DNA of 64,000 nucleotides from Hybos culiciformis (Eukaryota > Arthropoda > Insecta > Diptera > Hybotidae), in contig OZ023275.1 in NCBI GenBank assembly GCA_964007475.1, positions 15,789,829 to 15,853,828 of the forward strand, in the 5' to 3' direction. The position numbers were made by a program, and so were the translations under genes. Within the stretch, counting starts at the first letter, position 1; each line of letters begins with the position of its first letter. This document shows positions 35,701-48,810 of this stretch, one piece after another. The notes beneath the pieces were generated by a model. It was not told the origin of the DNA. It did no database searches and saw only the letters and a list, made by a program, of their open reading frames with translations.

Positions 35701-38265
35701 TTTTTTAAATAGTTTATTTATTTTTGACGCAAGAAAAATAAATGCAATTTTCGATTATATTGAAGAGCCTTTAAAAGGCACTGACATAAAACAGGAAACA
35801 ACTTACTAGGAATTTTAAAATATATTTGAATGGCTCAGAGTTTATAACTAGGCCCACTCACCAGGAAGGGTAAAAAAAAAATTGACCAATGTGCCACAAA
35901 TCAAAGACTCAAAACTTATGAATACTTTTTCTATTTGGAACTGATTTTTTTTTTTAGAATACAAGGAATATAATAATGAACATGATCACGCCTTTTCTTG
36001 TAATATGATTAAAAAAAAAACAAAGATGCAGCTAGAAGCAAATAAAAGAAGATATTGAAATTTTGAATTGAAGATTTTACTTAAATTTCTAGCTTTATCT
36101 ACTAGATACTTCAAACATTTTACCCCACGCAACCTTGCTATAATTTTTATTGTGTAAATACTTTATTCTATTATATTGGGATGGTTTGTTTCGTAATTTA
36201 AAAAAAAAATTCACATTTACAAAATTATATTCCATAAAAAAAAATCATTTCTAAATATTGGAATTAATTAATAATATCATTTAAAAATAGATTATCTAGC
36301 TCCAGCATATCAAAAACTGTTAGAATCAATAACAATTTCTTATTTCTACAAAGTTATTGGGAAGTTTAAATGAATTTTTCAAGAAGGATTATAAAATTTT
36401 GCTTTAGATGCGATTTTTTTTTGTTGTAGGAAATAATCTTTTAAATTATAAATTGGAAATATTTATTTATGTAAGTTCACTAAAAACATTTAAATATTGC
36501 TTTAGTATGTCGAAATTTTGTAAAGCTTACATTTCACGTGTCGTTATTACCACTCATGTAATAGCTTTATTTTTGTTTCTAACATAATTTGTATGTAATG
36601 TAATGTAAGTTCAAGTTAAAAAAGTGGTATTTATTATTTTTCTCATTCCCGGAGTTTTAAATTTTGTTTTCTTTTAAGAAGTTTTAATAATGTCTATCAT
36701 CCCATATTTCACGAAACATTTGATAATAAAAATATTCTCAGCGATTTAAAAACTCACATTTACATGGATCAAAAATAAGTAAAAAAAAAATTCAAATGTT
36801 TTTATGTTTAGAACATTTCTATTAATTTTTTTTTTAAATTAATAAGTGCTAAAAACCTATAAAATATATTTATTTAAATTCGTAAGATTTAATTTTTGTG
36901 GTTAGGGTACAATTACAATTGATAAGTGGTGTTATGAATAATTTACCAATATATTGTGTAATTTCAATAATTTAACTAAACAATACCAACATACAATTAA
37001 AATGATTGTTTTTTTAGAGCACAAATAATTCTTTAATTTTATTATTTTTTTCTTTTTTAATAATCAACACTGAAGATATAGTTTATTTGTTTTCTTGCAC
37101 ATAACTTAATTTTTAAATAAGAATGTCTATTAGAATGTCTACTTAAATTAATAATTCTAATTTTTAAATTTTTAGAATAATGGTTTGGATAATATAGAAT
37201 CTGTTTCGAATTGTTCTTGGGAAGCTGTTGAAGATAGGAGTGCTGCATCATCCAATTCGACACAAATAACGAATGGTACTTTGTGGGTACCAGATCACGC
37301 TGTTTCTAAATGCACAAGTTGTCAAGCTTTTTTTTGGCTCGGTAGACGGAAACATCATTGTCGGTAATATAAACATTTCAATCAAAAGAGTTTTAGCAGA
37401 AGCTTTAAAGAATTACTCCTCACCCAATCTTGTCCATTATGATTATGATTGTTTTTATTTTATTTACAGCTTAATTAAAGCATAGATTACAATTATTTAA
37501 CTTACTGAGATCTCAACATGTTTTCGTAAATTTAAATTTAACTAGATAAAAGAAACATTCTATAACATTTTTTTGATTTTCCCTACTTAATAAATTTAGT
37601 TCTACAAAATGTCTAAAAATACTGGTTTTATCCAATTTTTAATTCAAAATATATACCTACATAAATTTGAATGCAATTCGTGTAAAGGTCGATGTTATTT
37701 CATTGAGATATTCTATTAAAAAAATTAATATATCTTATCGGACTTCTTTTCCTATTCCTAAAAAAAGTGAGTCCCACTTATAAAAATACGTTTTTTTTTC
37801 TTATATTATGCTACTAAAAAATTTCAATTTAATTTTTTAATTTAATTGACTAGGTTCAAATTATAGAAAATATTAAATTTTAGATCATGTGGAAAAATAT
37901 TTTGTTCCGAATGTAGTGAGTTTTGGGCACCATTACCAGATGAACGACTATTTAATCCTGTTAGATTATGCGGTGCTTGTTATCATGTTGTTACCTCACG
38001 CATGGTATGTTAAATGAGACTAGATTTTCGTTTTGTATGTGTTATAAAGTACCTACTTTAAAATTTTTAGATGCAACAAAATCAAAAACAAAATAAAATT
38101 ATTACCGAAATAGTTAATAACGAAATTACTGATCAATCGCAACAAAATTTTAACAATAACAGTATCATGGTATCTAATGAAATAGTGGAAGAAAGTTGTA
38201 GGACTGCAACATCAAGCTTTCAAAACGATAGAGGGTCATATAAGGCAGCAACAGCTTCGAATTGA
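29719..38265 (+). CDS. Mtmr3: Myotubularin-related phosphatase MTMR3/4 type (PH-GRAM, phosphatase, FYVE)
   Basis: Eighteen coding exons: 29719-29836, 29904-30155, 30233-30643, 30703-30869, 30928-31118, 31509-31890, 31959-32244, 32502-32604, 32673-32839, 32914-33189, 33257-33375, 33719-33978, 34036-34216, 34751-34849, 35566-35673, 37176-37363, 37884-38004, 38071-38265; 1207 aa in one frame, about the length of human MTMR3. It removes the 3-phosphate of PI3P and PI(3,5)P2 on endosomal/autophagic membranes. PH-GRAM is at about residues 15-125; the phosphatase follows ('[14 protein letters not shown]', '[12 protein letters not shown]' with C419 and R425 of the CX5R loop intact, then '[20 protein letters not shown]'). 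Residues about 600-910 are a Ser/Asn-rich linker; about 950-995 a likely coiled coil; 1077 to about 1141 a FYVE finger with WVPD and RRKHHCR, with RLC instead of the usual RVC. The exon 4 donor could also lie 6 bp earlier. Active-site residues indicate a live enzyme, not a dead myotubularin. Confidence 0.93.
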
Positions 38266-40588
38266 CAACATATTTTTTTTTGTTATTTTATGTAAGAGCT
38301 AATTTAAAAAAAAAATTGTGTTAATTCTTATGTGTATTTAGAATTCATTTAACCTAATAAATAAAAAAAAATATATATAAAAAATTAATATACATAGAAA
38401 ATTGTTAAGTTTAAATCATAAAATGTTTTTTTTTTAAAGAAAGACAATTTTATTAATTTACAGTTTAACAGTATAATTATATTATTTTATTTAATATTAT
38501 ATTTATGATTGCGGTATAAATATGATATGTCAAATTATAATTATATTGATGAATAAATTTTAACAGTACATGTGTTATCAAAATGATTTTTTATTAATAT
38601 AAACTCTAAAATAATCATTATATAGAAATTTTGATTTCCTTAGCAAAATGATATTTTACCTGAAATTTCCGAATGAATTACAAGATGTTACACAAAAAGA
38701 TGATGCTAGATATGTAGAAGTCCACAAACAGAAGATAAATATTCTTTTTAGTCCGCTTTCCATTAAAATAAAAAAGACCTATATATTCCATCCGTTTGTC
38801 TGAGTGTTCATCACAGATTGTAAGAGGTGTTTAGTTATAATAATTGGAATCTGATTTTGATACTTTGGAAACTGATTTTGATATTTTGTTTCAAACTAGG
38901 GAAAAAGAATGGCATTATCTATCCAGATATTAAAAAATCTAAAGGGCAACGATTTAAAATAAATTGAAAAGGTTATTAATTTTTTTCCTCCATGTCTTTG
39001 GTGAAATACATCCACGGACTACTGGAATAGTTATGTGCTTTTTGTAAACAGATCTCATATCACATACTTTTGACGTTTATGATTATCTTAAAAAACGAGA
39101 ATATAATTTTTAAACCCTTCTTTAAAATGTTACACAATAGTTAGAATTTTATTTAAAAATTTTATACACAAAGAATTTTATTTAAAAGAAGGTCCATGAA
39201 ATGAATCATAATGTCATGCTTTTAAATAAATGTGTACAAATAAATTCCTACGATTATTTATAATCTAACTTGATTATATTTCTAGGATTTATGTAATGAA
39301 TTTTAATCAAAAATTTTTGCTTTACCTCTATATAGCAAAAAATTAAAACCTTTGACTTTATCTACATTATGTATTGTACCACATCATAGGTACCTATATT
39401 CATAAAGCATCATGTAGTTTTATATTTTTAAAATAGATATACTGAAGTTAAATTAAATTAAGAGCTTATACATCATGTAGATACAATTTATGCACATATA
39501 AAATATATATACAACCACTAATTGGTCTTTTATCAGTACAAAAAAAGGAAAAAAAAAAATAGGGGAAAAATTTGTAATATATTTTTATTATTACATAAAG
39601 GAAATTTAATTTACAATAGCAAAAAATCACTCTCAAACTTTAAAATTTTCTTTTTATAGTATAGCCGCCAAAATATTGCGTTCATACAATTTAAGATTGG
39701 AAGTAAATGAAGACCTTATTTACATAGATTTGGGATTGATGTTCTTGCAAAACAAATAACTTTTAAAAATTTGCTTTGCCATAACATTATTATTATGAAT
39801 TAAATTATTATGATGCGAATAAACTTATTCAAGTTTCTAAAATAGTTAGAACTTTTGACAAAGACCGTGTGTGTTGTTTGTACCGAAAAAATTTATTTTT
39901 TCCTAAACACTTATATGAATTTACCTCACATATAATAATTGCATAGAATTTGTTAACAATAATTGTTTTTAAGATGAAAATTAAAAATTAGTATTGTTAA
40001 GGAAATTATAAAAATATAAAAACTATGTGGAAATTGCAAGCAAATGTTTTGTTTCTCATTGTGTGTGTTAATGATGCAATTTTATTTTTCTCTTTAAATT
40101 TTTATTTACCGAATAGAATCATAAAAGCATAAGCATAATTAATTATAAAGAATTAAAAAAAATAAAAAATTCTTCCATATAGAAATAAATTACTTGAAAA
40201 CTCCTTCTCGTATATATACACAATTTAGTTTTGAAGAACTACTAGAAGTTGTTTATATATATATATATTTTTTTTTTATCTTTTTTTTCTATATATTTTA
40301 CACAATTCTAAAAAATAATGATTATAAATTCAATTATCGGAATAGCTTTATGTATGGATAACGAATAATCACAGATAATTAATACTGCAAATATTTATTA
40401 AAAAAAAAAAAAATATTACTGCAAAATATGTAATATAGAATAATCAAAATTGAATTTTTTGTTGATTAGAGGGTATATTTTTAAATGCTTTTCTTTTTAA
40501 ACCTTTTATCATAAGACAAGACAAGGATTTAGTATATCTCCAATAATATATTTGTATACTAGAAGGATATTTTTTTTCCTGGAGTTAA
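38266..40588. other. 3' region of MTMR3/4 and AT-rich spacer
   Basis: A candidate AATAAA lies at 38357, about 90 nt past the stop. No exon or RNA gene was recognised beyond it. Confidence 0.45.
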
Positions 40589-41131
40589 GAGCCCTCAATG
40601 TGAAAAATTGCAAAAAATTGGTCTTAGTTTGGCTTTGATTGTAGGGTTATTAGAATCTAGACTGAAGTGATTTTTTGATATGTTAGAGAGTATATAACTG
40701 GCTCCAGGGTAGGTGAGGCGGATTTTTTAAAATTTGATTTTTTTTTGTCCCAAATGAGGCTTTAAAAAACTTGAACATATTTGCTTGGATTCTGAAGTAA
40801 AGGAAAAAGATAATAAAAAATCTCAAATGAAGAAATAAAGCTAAAATACCACTCTCCAGGGCTGGTGACGTGAAATTTTGAATTTCTTTAATTTCCTAAA
40901 CAATTTTTAATTAATTTCATTTATTTCTAAGAATTTTTTTATTTTTTTGATAAATAACAGTTTCTGCACAGAAATAAAATTCAAATATAGTTTTGCGATT
41001 TTCTGGTAGAGGTGTTTTTCGTACAATTTTTGTCGCATTTTTCACGGCCGTTTATTTTCTGTAAAATAAAACAAAAAAAACTGCAAAAATAGAAAACAGA
41101 AATAGAAAACAGAATTTCACATGGAGGGCTC
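40589..41131. mobile_element. TTAA-flanked non-autonomous element (piggyBac-like MITE)
   Basis: Ends 'gagccctcaatgtgaaa' (40589) and 'tttcacatggagggctc' (to 41131) are inverted repeats of 17 bp with one mismatch, flanked on each side by TTAA (40585-40588 and 41132-41135). TTAA duplication is the hallmark of piggyBac insertions. The 543-bp interior has no transposase frame. The class is inferred from the target site alone. Confidence 0.65.
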
Positions 41132-42846
41132 TTAATAATTCTAATAATTCTAAGTATTATGCATCGCATCGTATATCTTGTGGATATTTTGGGTTTTTTT
41201 AAGACTTCATATTTAAGTTTAGATTATTTTTGAAGTGGTAAATAAAAATAGCATTGTTTTATTTATTAACCTTAAATTTAATATTAACTTAATATAGTTA
41301 ATCATTTTCATGAAAAGTAAGTTCCATATTTGTTTTTGTTTTCTATCTTGTAATAATAATGAAATTCGAATCATCTTCAAAAGGCGTAAACGAAATATAT
41401 TTTCAATAAGATAGAGACTAAATTTTAGACAATCTATAATTAGAACATATTTATATTAAATTCGGCTTAATTCCAAAATTAAAGTCAGAATAAAATAATT
41501 CATCTTTGTCATGTATATCAAAAATTTATTTAAGAGCGGAATAAGCTAATTTATATTTCGTTAAAATTAAGAATATATTAAATGAAATTTGTGTGTATGT
41601 TACAACGAAAACCAATTTGCAAAACTAATAAAAATATCTTATTTCAATAATTACGAATTTGGTATCGACTATATGTTCGTACATTCAAAAGTATATGTGC
41701 ATAACAATATAATATAAAAACTAAATACATAAGTAAAATTACATGAACATGAAAGTATAATATTATGTTAAATTAATTGGTGTACCTTAATTACAGTTGT
41801 TTCTGTTTGTAAATGATTTATTCTTTGTATTTTGCTAATATTTATTTTATTAAATTTTTAGGAATTTTGTTATTTTATTTAGTGTTATTTTCAATCTGAA
41901 GTAATACATAAATATGTAGTAAAACATAAAAAGCGTAACTTAGGACAGGAGCATAATATTACCTAATAATCTGCCCTAAAATTAAATTAACATAATAACG
42001 TAGCTAGGTGTTATTATATTTATTATTTATGCTATTCACGGATTTGCCACTTTCGTCGTCGTAAATATGTACATACATATTTCATCCCATTTTTTTCTTC
42101 TTATTATTTAAATTTACTTAATGATTTTAGGCTTTTCTGATTTGATTTATTATACAAAATATGATAAAATGAAAATATTTTCTATATACTTTATACTTAT
42201 TTTCAAAATAACAAGTTTATTTTATTGGTCATATGGGAACGGGAATATCTACATATTAGAATATTATAATCTTTTTAAAGCATAATATTTTTACTAAATA
42301 GATTTTTTTTGTCTTTGGAAAATAATTTCAATAATGTGGTTCCTTTCAATATAGAATAGGGACTGATAAGCTTTTACCATTATTTACCATTGTTTGGACA
42401 TGTTGTATAAAAAAAAATAAGGACTTTATTTTTTCTTAAATTAGATTTGAGCTAAAAATTTTATGGGTAAAAAGTTAATATCAGTTTTTTTTTGTAATAT
42501 TCAATAAGCCAGATTAAATTTTGTAGACTTATTAAGGGTCGGATCGATATGCATGCATATATATCATACATGTAAGATTGCTGAGTAAGGAAAATGCATG
42601 CATGAACAGTTTTGTTTGATATTTAACATGATGGAATGTTATAAATAGTGGCGGACTCATGATGAAGTTAACAAAAATGTAAGTTGTCCCTCAGCTTAGA
42701 CTAAGTATGGTATTAAAAATAATATTCAAGACAAATCAAAAAATCTGAGTCCATCTCTGTGTGTGAATAAAAATTTATTTTCTACTTTTTCATACGACTT
42801 ATTTTTATTTTCTGCGTTTTCACGTTAACTAAATTGTTATTACAAA
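41132..42846. other. AT-rich non-coding stretch
   Basis: No exon, RNA gene or clear repeat recognised; only short 'acatatgtac/tatatatcatac' runs. Confidence 0.4.
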
Positions 42847-43560
42847 TTTTCCCCGATTTTTCATGCAAGTTTTCATGATTGTTGAAGAGAAAGTATTGAT
42901 GCCAGTACGACGGAAAAATGATTCCGCATAGCTTATAAAACTTTTTTGTCGAAAAATTTTCCGGAAAAGTCGGAAATTTCCGGAAATTTTCGGAAAAGTG
43001 GAAAATTCTGCATTTTTCCTGAAAAAGATTTATCACTAATCATATCGATGAAAATTTTTCCTATGATTTTCCCGCTGTTCCGGATTTTCCATGGAGTTTT
43101 CCACAAAAGCAACTTTATGCAATTCATTTCGCTCTACAACTTTGTCTCAGGTTGCAAAACGCTCAAACGCTTCTTTGGTCGGAAAAACTCCGGAAAAGCG
43201 TTTTAAATGAATTTTCCTCGATTTTTTCTGCAAGTTTTCACCATTGTCGGAGAGAAAGAAATGATGCCAGTTGATAGGGAACTTGGTCCTGCATAATTTA
43301 GAATACTTTTTCACCGGAAAATTTTCCGGAAAAGTCGGAAAATTCCGGAAATTTTATTCGCAAAAATTAGAAAACTGCGTTTTTCCTGAAACGGATTTAT
43401 CACTAATCAAATTTGTACCAAATTTTCAAATGATTTTTCCCGATTTTCGGGTTTTCCATGAAAATTTCCGGTTCAAATTTTGATAGATTCAATTGTCACA
43501 CGACATGAACCTGTGTGCCAAATTTGAAAAAAGTAAAGATACAGACAGACAAATTCGTGT
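42847..43560. repeat. Two degenerate tandem copies of a roughly 365-bp repeat
   Basis: Copy 1 starts at 42847 (ttttccccgatttttcatgc) and copy 2 at 43212 (ttttcctcgattttttctgc). Shared landmarks in the same order: 'gatgccagt', 'cggaaaattttccggaaaagtcgg', 'tttttcctgaaa..gatttatcactaatca', 'gattttcc..gttttccatg'. It closes with 'gtgccaaatttgaaaaaagt ... acagacagacaaattcgtgt', a tail type common in interspersed insect repeats. Very rich in 'ttccgga'. Non-coding. Confidence 0.65.
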
Positions 43561-46500
43561 ACGAGTTAATAATAATTGTGGCCTCAAAAATTAAAAGTAT
43601 TCGGTAATTTTAAAATTTCTTTGATTTACATAAAAATAAGTATTTTCTAAATCTATTATGCTAATGTTCTATTTAATTCTTAGAATTTTTAATGATTTTG
43701 CGCAATCACAATCAAACAATTTGATAAGAATAAAAACCTCTAAATTTATATATTTCCTGGATTTTATTTGGTTTGAATGAATGGATCGAGTTCAGCTAAG
43801 GGAATAACAATTTTAAATCAACTATAGGAAACCATTAAAAACATTTTAAAATTATTCAAATTCAAATTCAAATTTATTTATTATCATATAATTTACATGT
43901 TTCCTAAATATTAGGCAAATATTACTTAAAATATTAAAGAGTTTAGAGTTTACCTTGTACGTTTATCAACTGAGCTATGCTTAGAAAGAAAAAAATATAA
44001 TAGGTAGAGAACACTTATTACATATGTAAAAGGAAAAATTAAAAAACCTTCTATTAATTTTTGTTTTTGGAATAAGATTTCTAAATTATTATTTTGAAAT
44101 TTGATACCTAATTGAAATTCATCTTCTTTAACCGATAAAAGCTAGATTATTGAAATACAAAAAAAAAAAAAATAAATTGGCCTGTGATATTTTGTGTGAT
44201 ATCTTTTTTAAACTCTGACGAAACTCCACCAAGTTGAAACTTCGCAAGTTGATAGCCTTTAACTACAAAACCCGAAATCGTCATGATTTAGTCGAAATGA
44301 AAGTGAACGAAATTGCGCTTATTTTGGCATTCAAAGAATTGAAACCGATTATAGGCAGTTCATTAGTTATGTACATTTTAGTGGTGGACATTACAGTCCG
44401 TTTTTTAATTTTTTCATTGAAAACGAGCTAAAAACAGGAAAAATTTTCCAAAAATAAAAACCTTCAGAATACAATTCAGAAAAAAAAAAAATAAACACTT
44501 TCGTTACTAATTTTTCATGAGAGAGAAAAACGTTTCCAACAAAATCCAAAATATGCACTACCAACGACAAAACAACATAGTGTTAAATTTTTGTTAGAAA
44601 ATTCGCCGTAAAAAGAAAATGTTTTTTTTTTGTTTTTTTCTTATCCCAAAAAATTTTCCACCTGTTAACTCATTGGGAGAAAAAAAAAATAGGAAAAACA
44701 TATATTTACGAGCGAAGTTAATTCTATCTATACAATATATATTATGTATATATTATTTTTATTTGTGGCTTTTCAATCAAAAAAGTGAATAAAAAAAAAA
44801 AAAAAGAAGAAAAAAAAGAAAATAATAACAGAAAAGTTTGATTTAAAATTTATATTCGTTCGAAATGGTAAAATTAAAAATTATTGAAATCAGTTTAGGG
44901 GCAAACATCTGTTAAAAGAGACACATTTTTTATTAAGAAAATCTAGCGAAACATTGTTTTGGTTTTTTTTTGGTTTTTCGGTTTTTCAACCAAGGAAATT
45001 TTTTTTTTTGATTTTCCCGAATTCTTATCATTACTGACTGATTTTTTTTTTTTATTTATTTATTTTTATTTTACTTACTTTTTTTATTTTTTTTTCGTTT
45101 TTTTGCAAAATTTATTTATAGAATTTGATTTTTTTTTTTGTTTTTCCGATTAAGTGTAGGGTATTATTATTTGATAGAATTTTTATTATTATTATTGGGG
45201 CTGAAAGTATAAGAACCAAAAAAAAAAAAAAAATTATTTTCAAGCGGAAATAGTAATCAGTTAAATATATATATTTTTTTTTATTTTTTATGTTTTTCGT
45301 GTTTTTATGTTTTTATGTTATTTTTTATTTATTTTGATTCTTTTTTGTATGCTTTGAGGAGTTTAATTATTCTTTTATTTCGGGATGTGAGATTAATACA
45401 CAAAAAAAAAAAAATTGAAAATTGAAAAAATTGAAAATATCGAGAAAATAAATATAAGTTCAGTGAAATTAAAATAGAAAAAAAAAATAAATAAATAAAA
45501 AAGTAACGAAAAATATAAAAGTCACATAAATGAAAAGCAAAAAAAAAAAAAAATATACCTAAATGGATTATAAGCAAAAAAAAAAAAAGTAAATAATAAA
45601 TAAAAATAATAATAAAAATAAATAAGATAAAAGTTGAAAAAAAAAAAAAATATTAAAATTAAGTGAATTTTTTTTGTGGAATATTAAAATGAGTAATTTT
45701 TTTATTTTTTATGTTGTTTTTCAAAATATTTTTTCAGAAAAAAAACAAATTAATTCGTGATTGATAAAATTTGAAAGAAAAAAGTTTTATTACTTTTTTT
45801 TTGTGAAATTTGTTTTGGTTTTTTTTTTTATAAATTTAAAAAGTTATAAACATATCTATCTATAGATGTATACATTTCTTTTACGTTTTGTCTACGGTCA
45901 ATTACCTCTCAAAGACTGCTGACATATGCTATACTTTCATGATCGGGTTGAAACAGAGAAATAGACTTTCTCTTGAAAGATTTTCATTTTTTAATTTTTT
46001 TGGAAGAAATTGTCGCATAAGTTTTTAGTTATAAAAATTCCGAATATCCAGTTTCTAGTTTGAAATTGGTTCATAAATACCTAACCCAAAAGTCATGCTT
46101 CGTGAGCGATACATTTGACTGTATTTCATTTGATTGTAAGTTACTTTGACTTTTAATTCAATAGATTGTAAATTCACTTTTAGCGAAATACTATCAAATT
46201 TATATTTAAACAGTCAAATATAATTACAGTCAAATGAAATACACCCAAATGTACCCGAAACCCAAAATGTTAAATTTTCTAATTTCCTGTTTTTTTTTTT
46301 TAGGGATTTAATTAAATATTATGATCAATCTTTTTATTTTGGCATTTTTCATAAATTTAACATTCTTCTCCCACCAAGAAAAAAAAAAAAAAAACCAACT
46401 CAACTGGGTTTCTTTGTTGAATTAAATTAAAATTAGGCACCTAATTTTCTTCTAATTGAAATTAAAATTAAATGTGAAATTTAATAATAAGTTTTTAAAT

Positions 46501-48115
46501 TAAATTTCTTCTTCTTTTTTTTTTTCTTTTTTTTTTGGAACAATAATTTCTTTTGTGGTAAAAAAATACATTTTTTTTTTATTTTACTTATCGCCTGTAA
46601 AAAAAACGAAAATAAAGATACGTGTATCTTTTTGATGATAAATATTAATGACAGAATAATGTAAATTTATTTTTTGATTTCAATATTATATACATATATT
46701 ATATAAAAAAAGAATACAAATGAAAAACAGAAGAAAAAAAAGTTATAATAATATTGAATAAAAGAATTTTGTTTTTAAATTACAGAAAAAAAAAATTGTC
46801 AAAAAATTTTCTTTCCAGATGGCTGATTAACTACAGGTTTCAGAGTTATAATTGGAATTTAAAAAAAATAATAAGAAATTTTAAATTTCAAGAACAATTG
46901 GAGTAATGAAATTGGAGTAATGAAATTACGCGACTTCTAATGTCAAAAAATAATGGAATCCTTTTCAAATATCTTTGCTTTTAATAAATAGAAGAATTTA
47001 TTTAATTTTCGGCACGTTTTCAATCAAAAATGAAAAAAAAAAATGGTTATATATCTGCCTTATTTTAGACAATTTTTGAGATAATTGCTTCTTTGTAAAT
47101 ATTCTTGATCACCTCTCCGTATAAATGTTCTAAAATGAAAACAGGAAAAACTTGAATATTTCAAAACTATTAAAAAGAGTTAGTTACGACCTTCTTGCTT
47201 AGTAAGGCAGATGTTTTCATTAAATTCGTTTTCATCTAAAATGCTTATAATTAATTAAAATCTTAATTTTTTTGAATTCCGAAATAGTGTTCAGCGTGAT
47301 TACAGGATTGTATAGGACTTTTACACATTTAGTTCTAAATTTCATGTTTCTTTAAAAGTTCTCCTGTTTATGACTCACTTTTTTGTGAACTTATTTGACC
47401 GCTTTTCTAACTAATAAAGATAATTGGAAATTTTTTTTTTTTGATAAATGTTTTAACACCGTACATATATCGAAAATTTAAATCTCCTAATTTATTTAAT
47501 TTAATTAAAAACTATGGTTCCTATTACATTACAAAATGTTTTTTCAATTTGAATATAGTATATACATAATGAACATAAACCATAAGAAACTTAAATAATA
47601 TACATATATAATGTTAATTAAATCTATATAATGCATGGTCCCTCAGAAAAAAAAACTTCTTGTGAAACTCAATTATAGGTGTATCCATTTGAAACGGAGA
47701 TTTCATTCTTTGATTAGGACATTCTGTGATCAAACGATGACATAACTTTATGTGCCATTCAACTCAGAAGTTAATATAATTTAATTACAATTTTTTTTTT
47801 CTGTTGATGATATTATTATGAATGTAATACACGATAAATGTTATCAAATTTTTTTTTGGTTTTTTTACTGTTTTTCACCACCGCAGAAAATGAAAACATT
47901 TCTATGACACTATGATTAATTATTATAATGTCAAATCATTAAAAGTTAAATAAAACATGCCTAGGAGATAATATCATATATAGGTGCAATAAAATAGTTA
48001 TTTATTTTTTTTTTGCTTAAATGCTAATTGATTTCATATAATTTGTTGTCTAAATTAAGAATAAATTTTGCTATGTTAATAAAGTAATAAATATATATTT
48101 AGCAATCATATAGTA
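43561..48115. other. Long AT-rich stretch with homopolymer runs
   Basis: No exon recognised. 'ttcaaattcaaattcaaatt' at 43857 and, on the minus strand, 'catagctcagttgataaacg' near 43975 look like the tail and head of a tRNA-derived or LINE-type repeat remnant. One end of the hairpin MITE of 15.4 kb recurs at about 45938-45960 (catgatcgggttgaaacaga). Poly(A)/poly(T) tracts dominate 44.6-46.8 kb. Confidence 0.4.
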
Positions 48116-48810
48116 CGAGCCCTGCATCATAAGACCTCGTACGTTTTTTTTTTTTGAGTTTGTTCTACTTTTTTCCAGTTTTCTCCAGTTTTGTATTTTT
48201 TTCGTTTAAACCAACCTTTTTTAGGAGTTTTTGGTCTTTATAAAAAAAAATTTTTTTTAAGTTAAATTTTGAGAAAAAAATTATTTTCCAAAAGTCTACT
48301 TTTTCAACTTTTTTTATGGGCATCGCAGAAATTTTCGAAAGATGCATTTTGAAGGGCATTTGGGAGTAGTTAATTTTAGCTTTTTGGGTTTTGGCGATAA
48401 AATAAAGGAGAGAGCCAAAAAACGCCTTTGAAATTCGAAAAAAGCAGGCCAAAATTGCTATTTTTCGCGTTTTTGACCTGTTTTTTGGATTTTCAAAGGC
48501 GTTTTTTGACTCTCTCCTTTATTTTATCGACAAAACCCAAAAAGCTAAAATTAACTACTCCCAAATGCCCTTCAAAATGCATCTTTCGAAAATTTCTGCG
48601 ATGCCCATAAAAAAAGTTGAAAAAGTAGACTTTTGGAAAATAATTTTTTTCTCAAAATTTAACTTAAAAAATTTTTTTTTTTATAAAGACCAAAAACTCC
48701 TAAAAAAGGTTGGTTTAAACGAAAAAAATACAAAACTGGAGAAAACTGGAAAAAAGTAGAACAAACTCAAAAAAAAAAAACCCGTACGAGGTCTTATGAT
48801 GCAGGGCTCG
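48116..48810. repeat. 695-bp near-perfect palindromic element with TA flanks
   Basis: 'cgagccctgcatcataagac' at 48116 is the reverse complement of 'gtcttatgatgcagggctcg' ending at 48810, and complementarity continues almost without gaps to the centre near 48463. The two arms encode the same peptide stretch on opposite strands (for example 'MPFKMHLSKISAMPIKKVEK'), a consequence of the symmetry rather than evidence of a gene. Flanked by TA on both sides, which would fit a Tc1/mariner-type duplication. The first bases (gagccct) resemble the 40589 element. Confidence 0.8.

Noticed and set aside
44959..45577. Phe-rich frames on both strands
   Set aside because: Produced by poly(T)/poly(A) tracts; no protein-like pattern.
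48165..48759. Frames of 64-95 codons that encode the same peptide on both strands
   Set aside because: Explained by the palindrome at 48116-48810.
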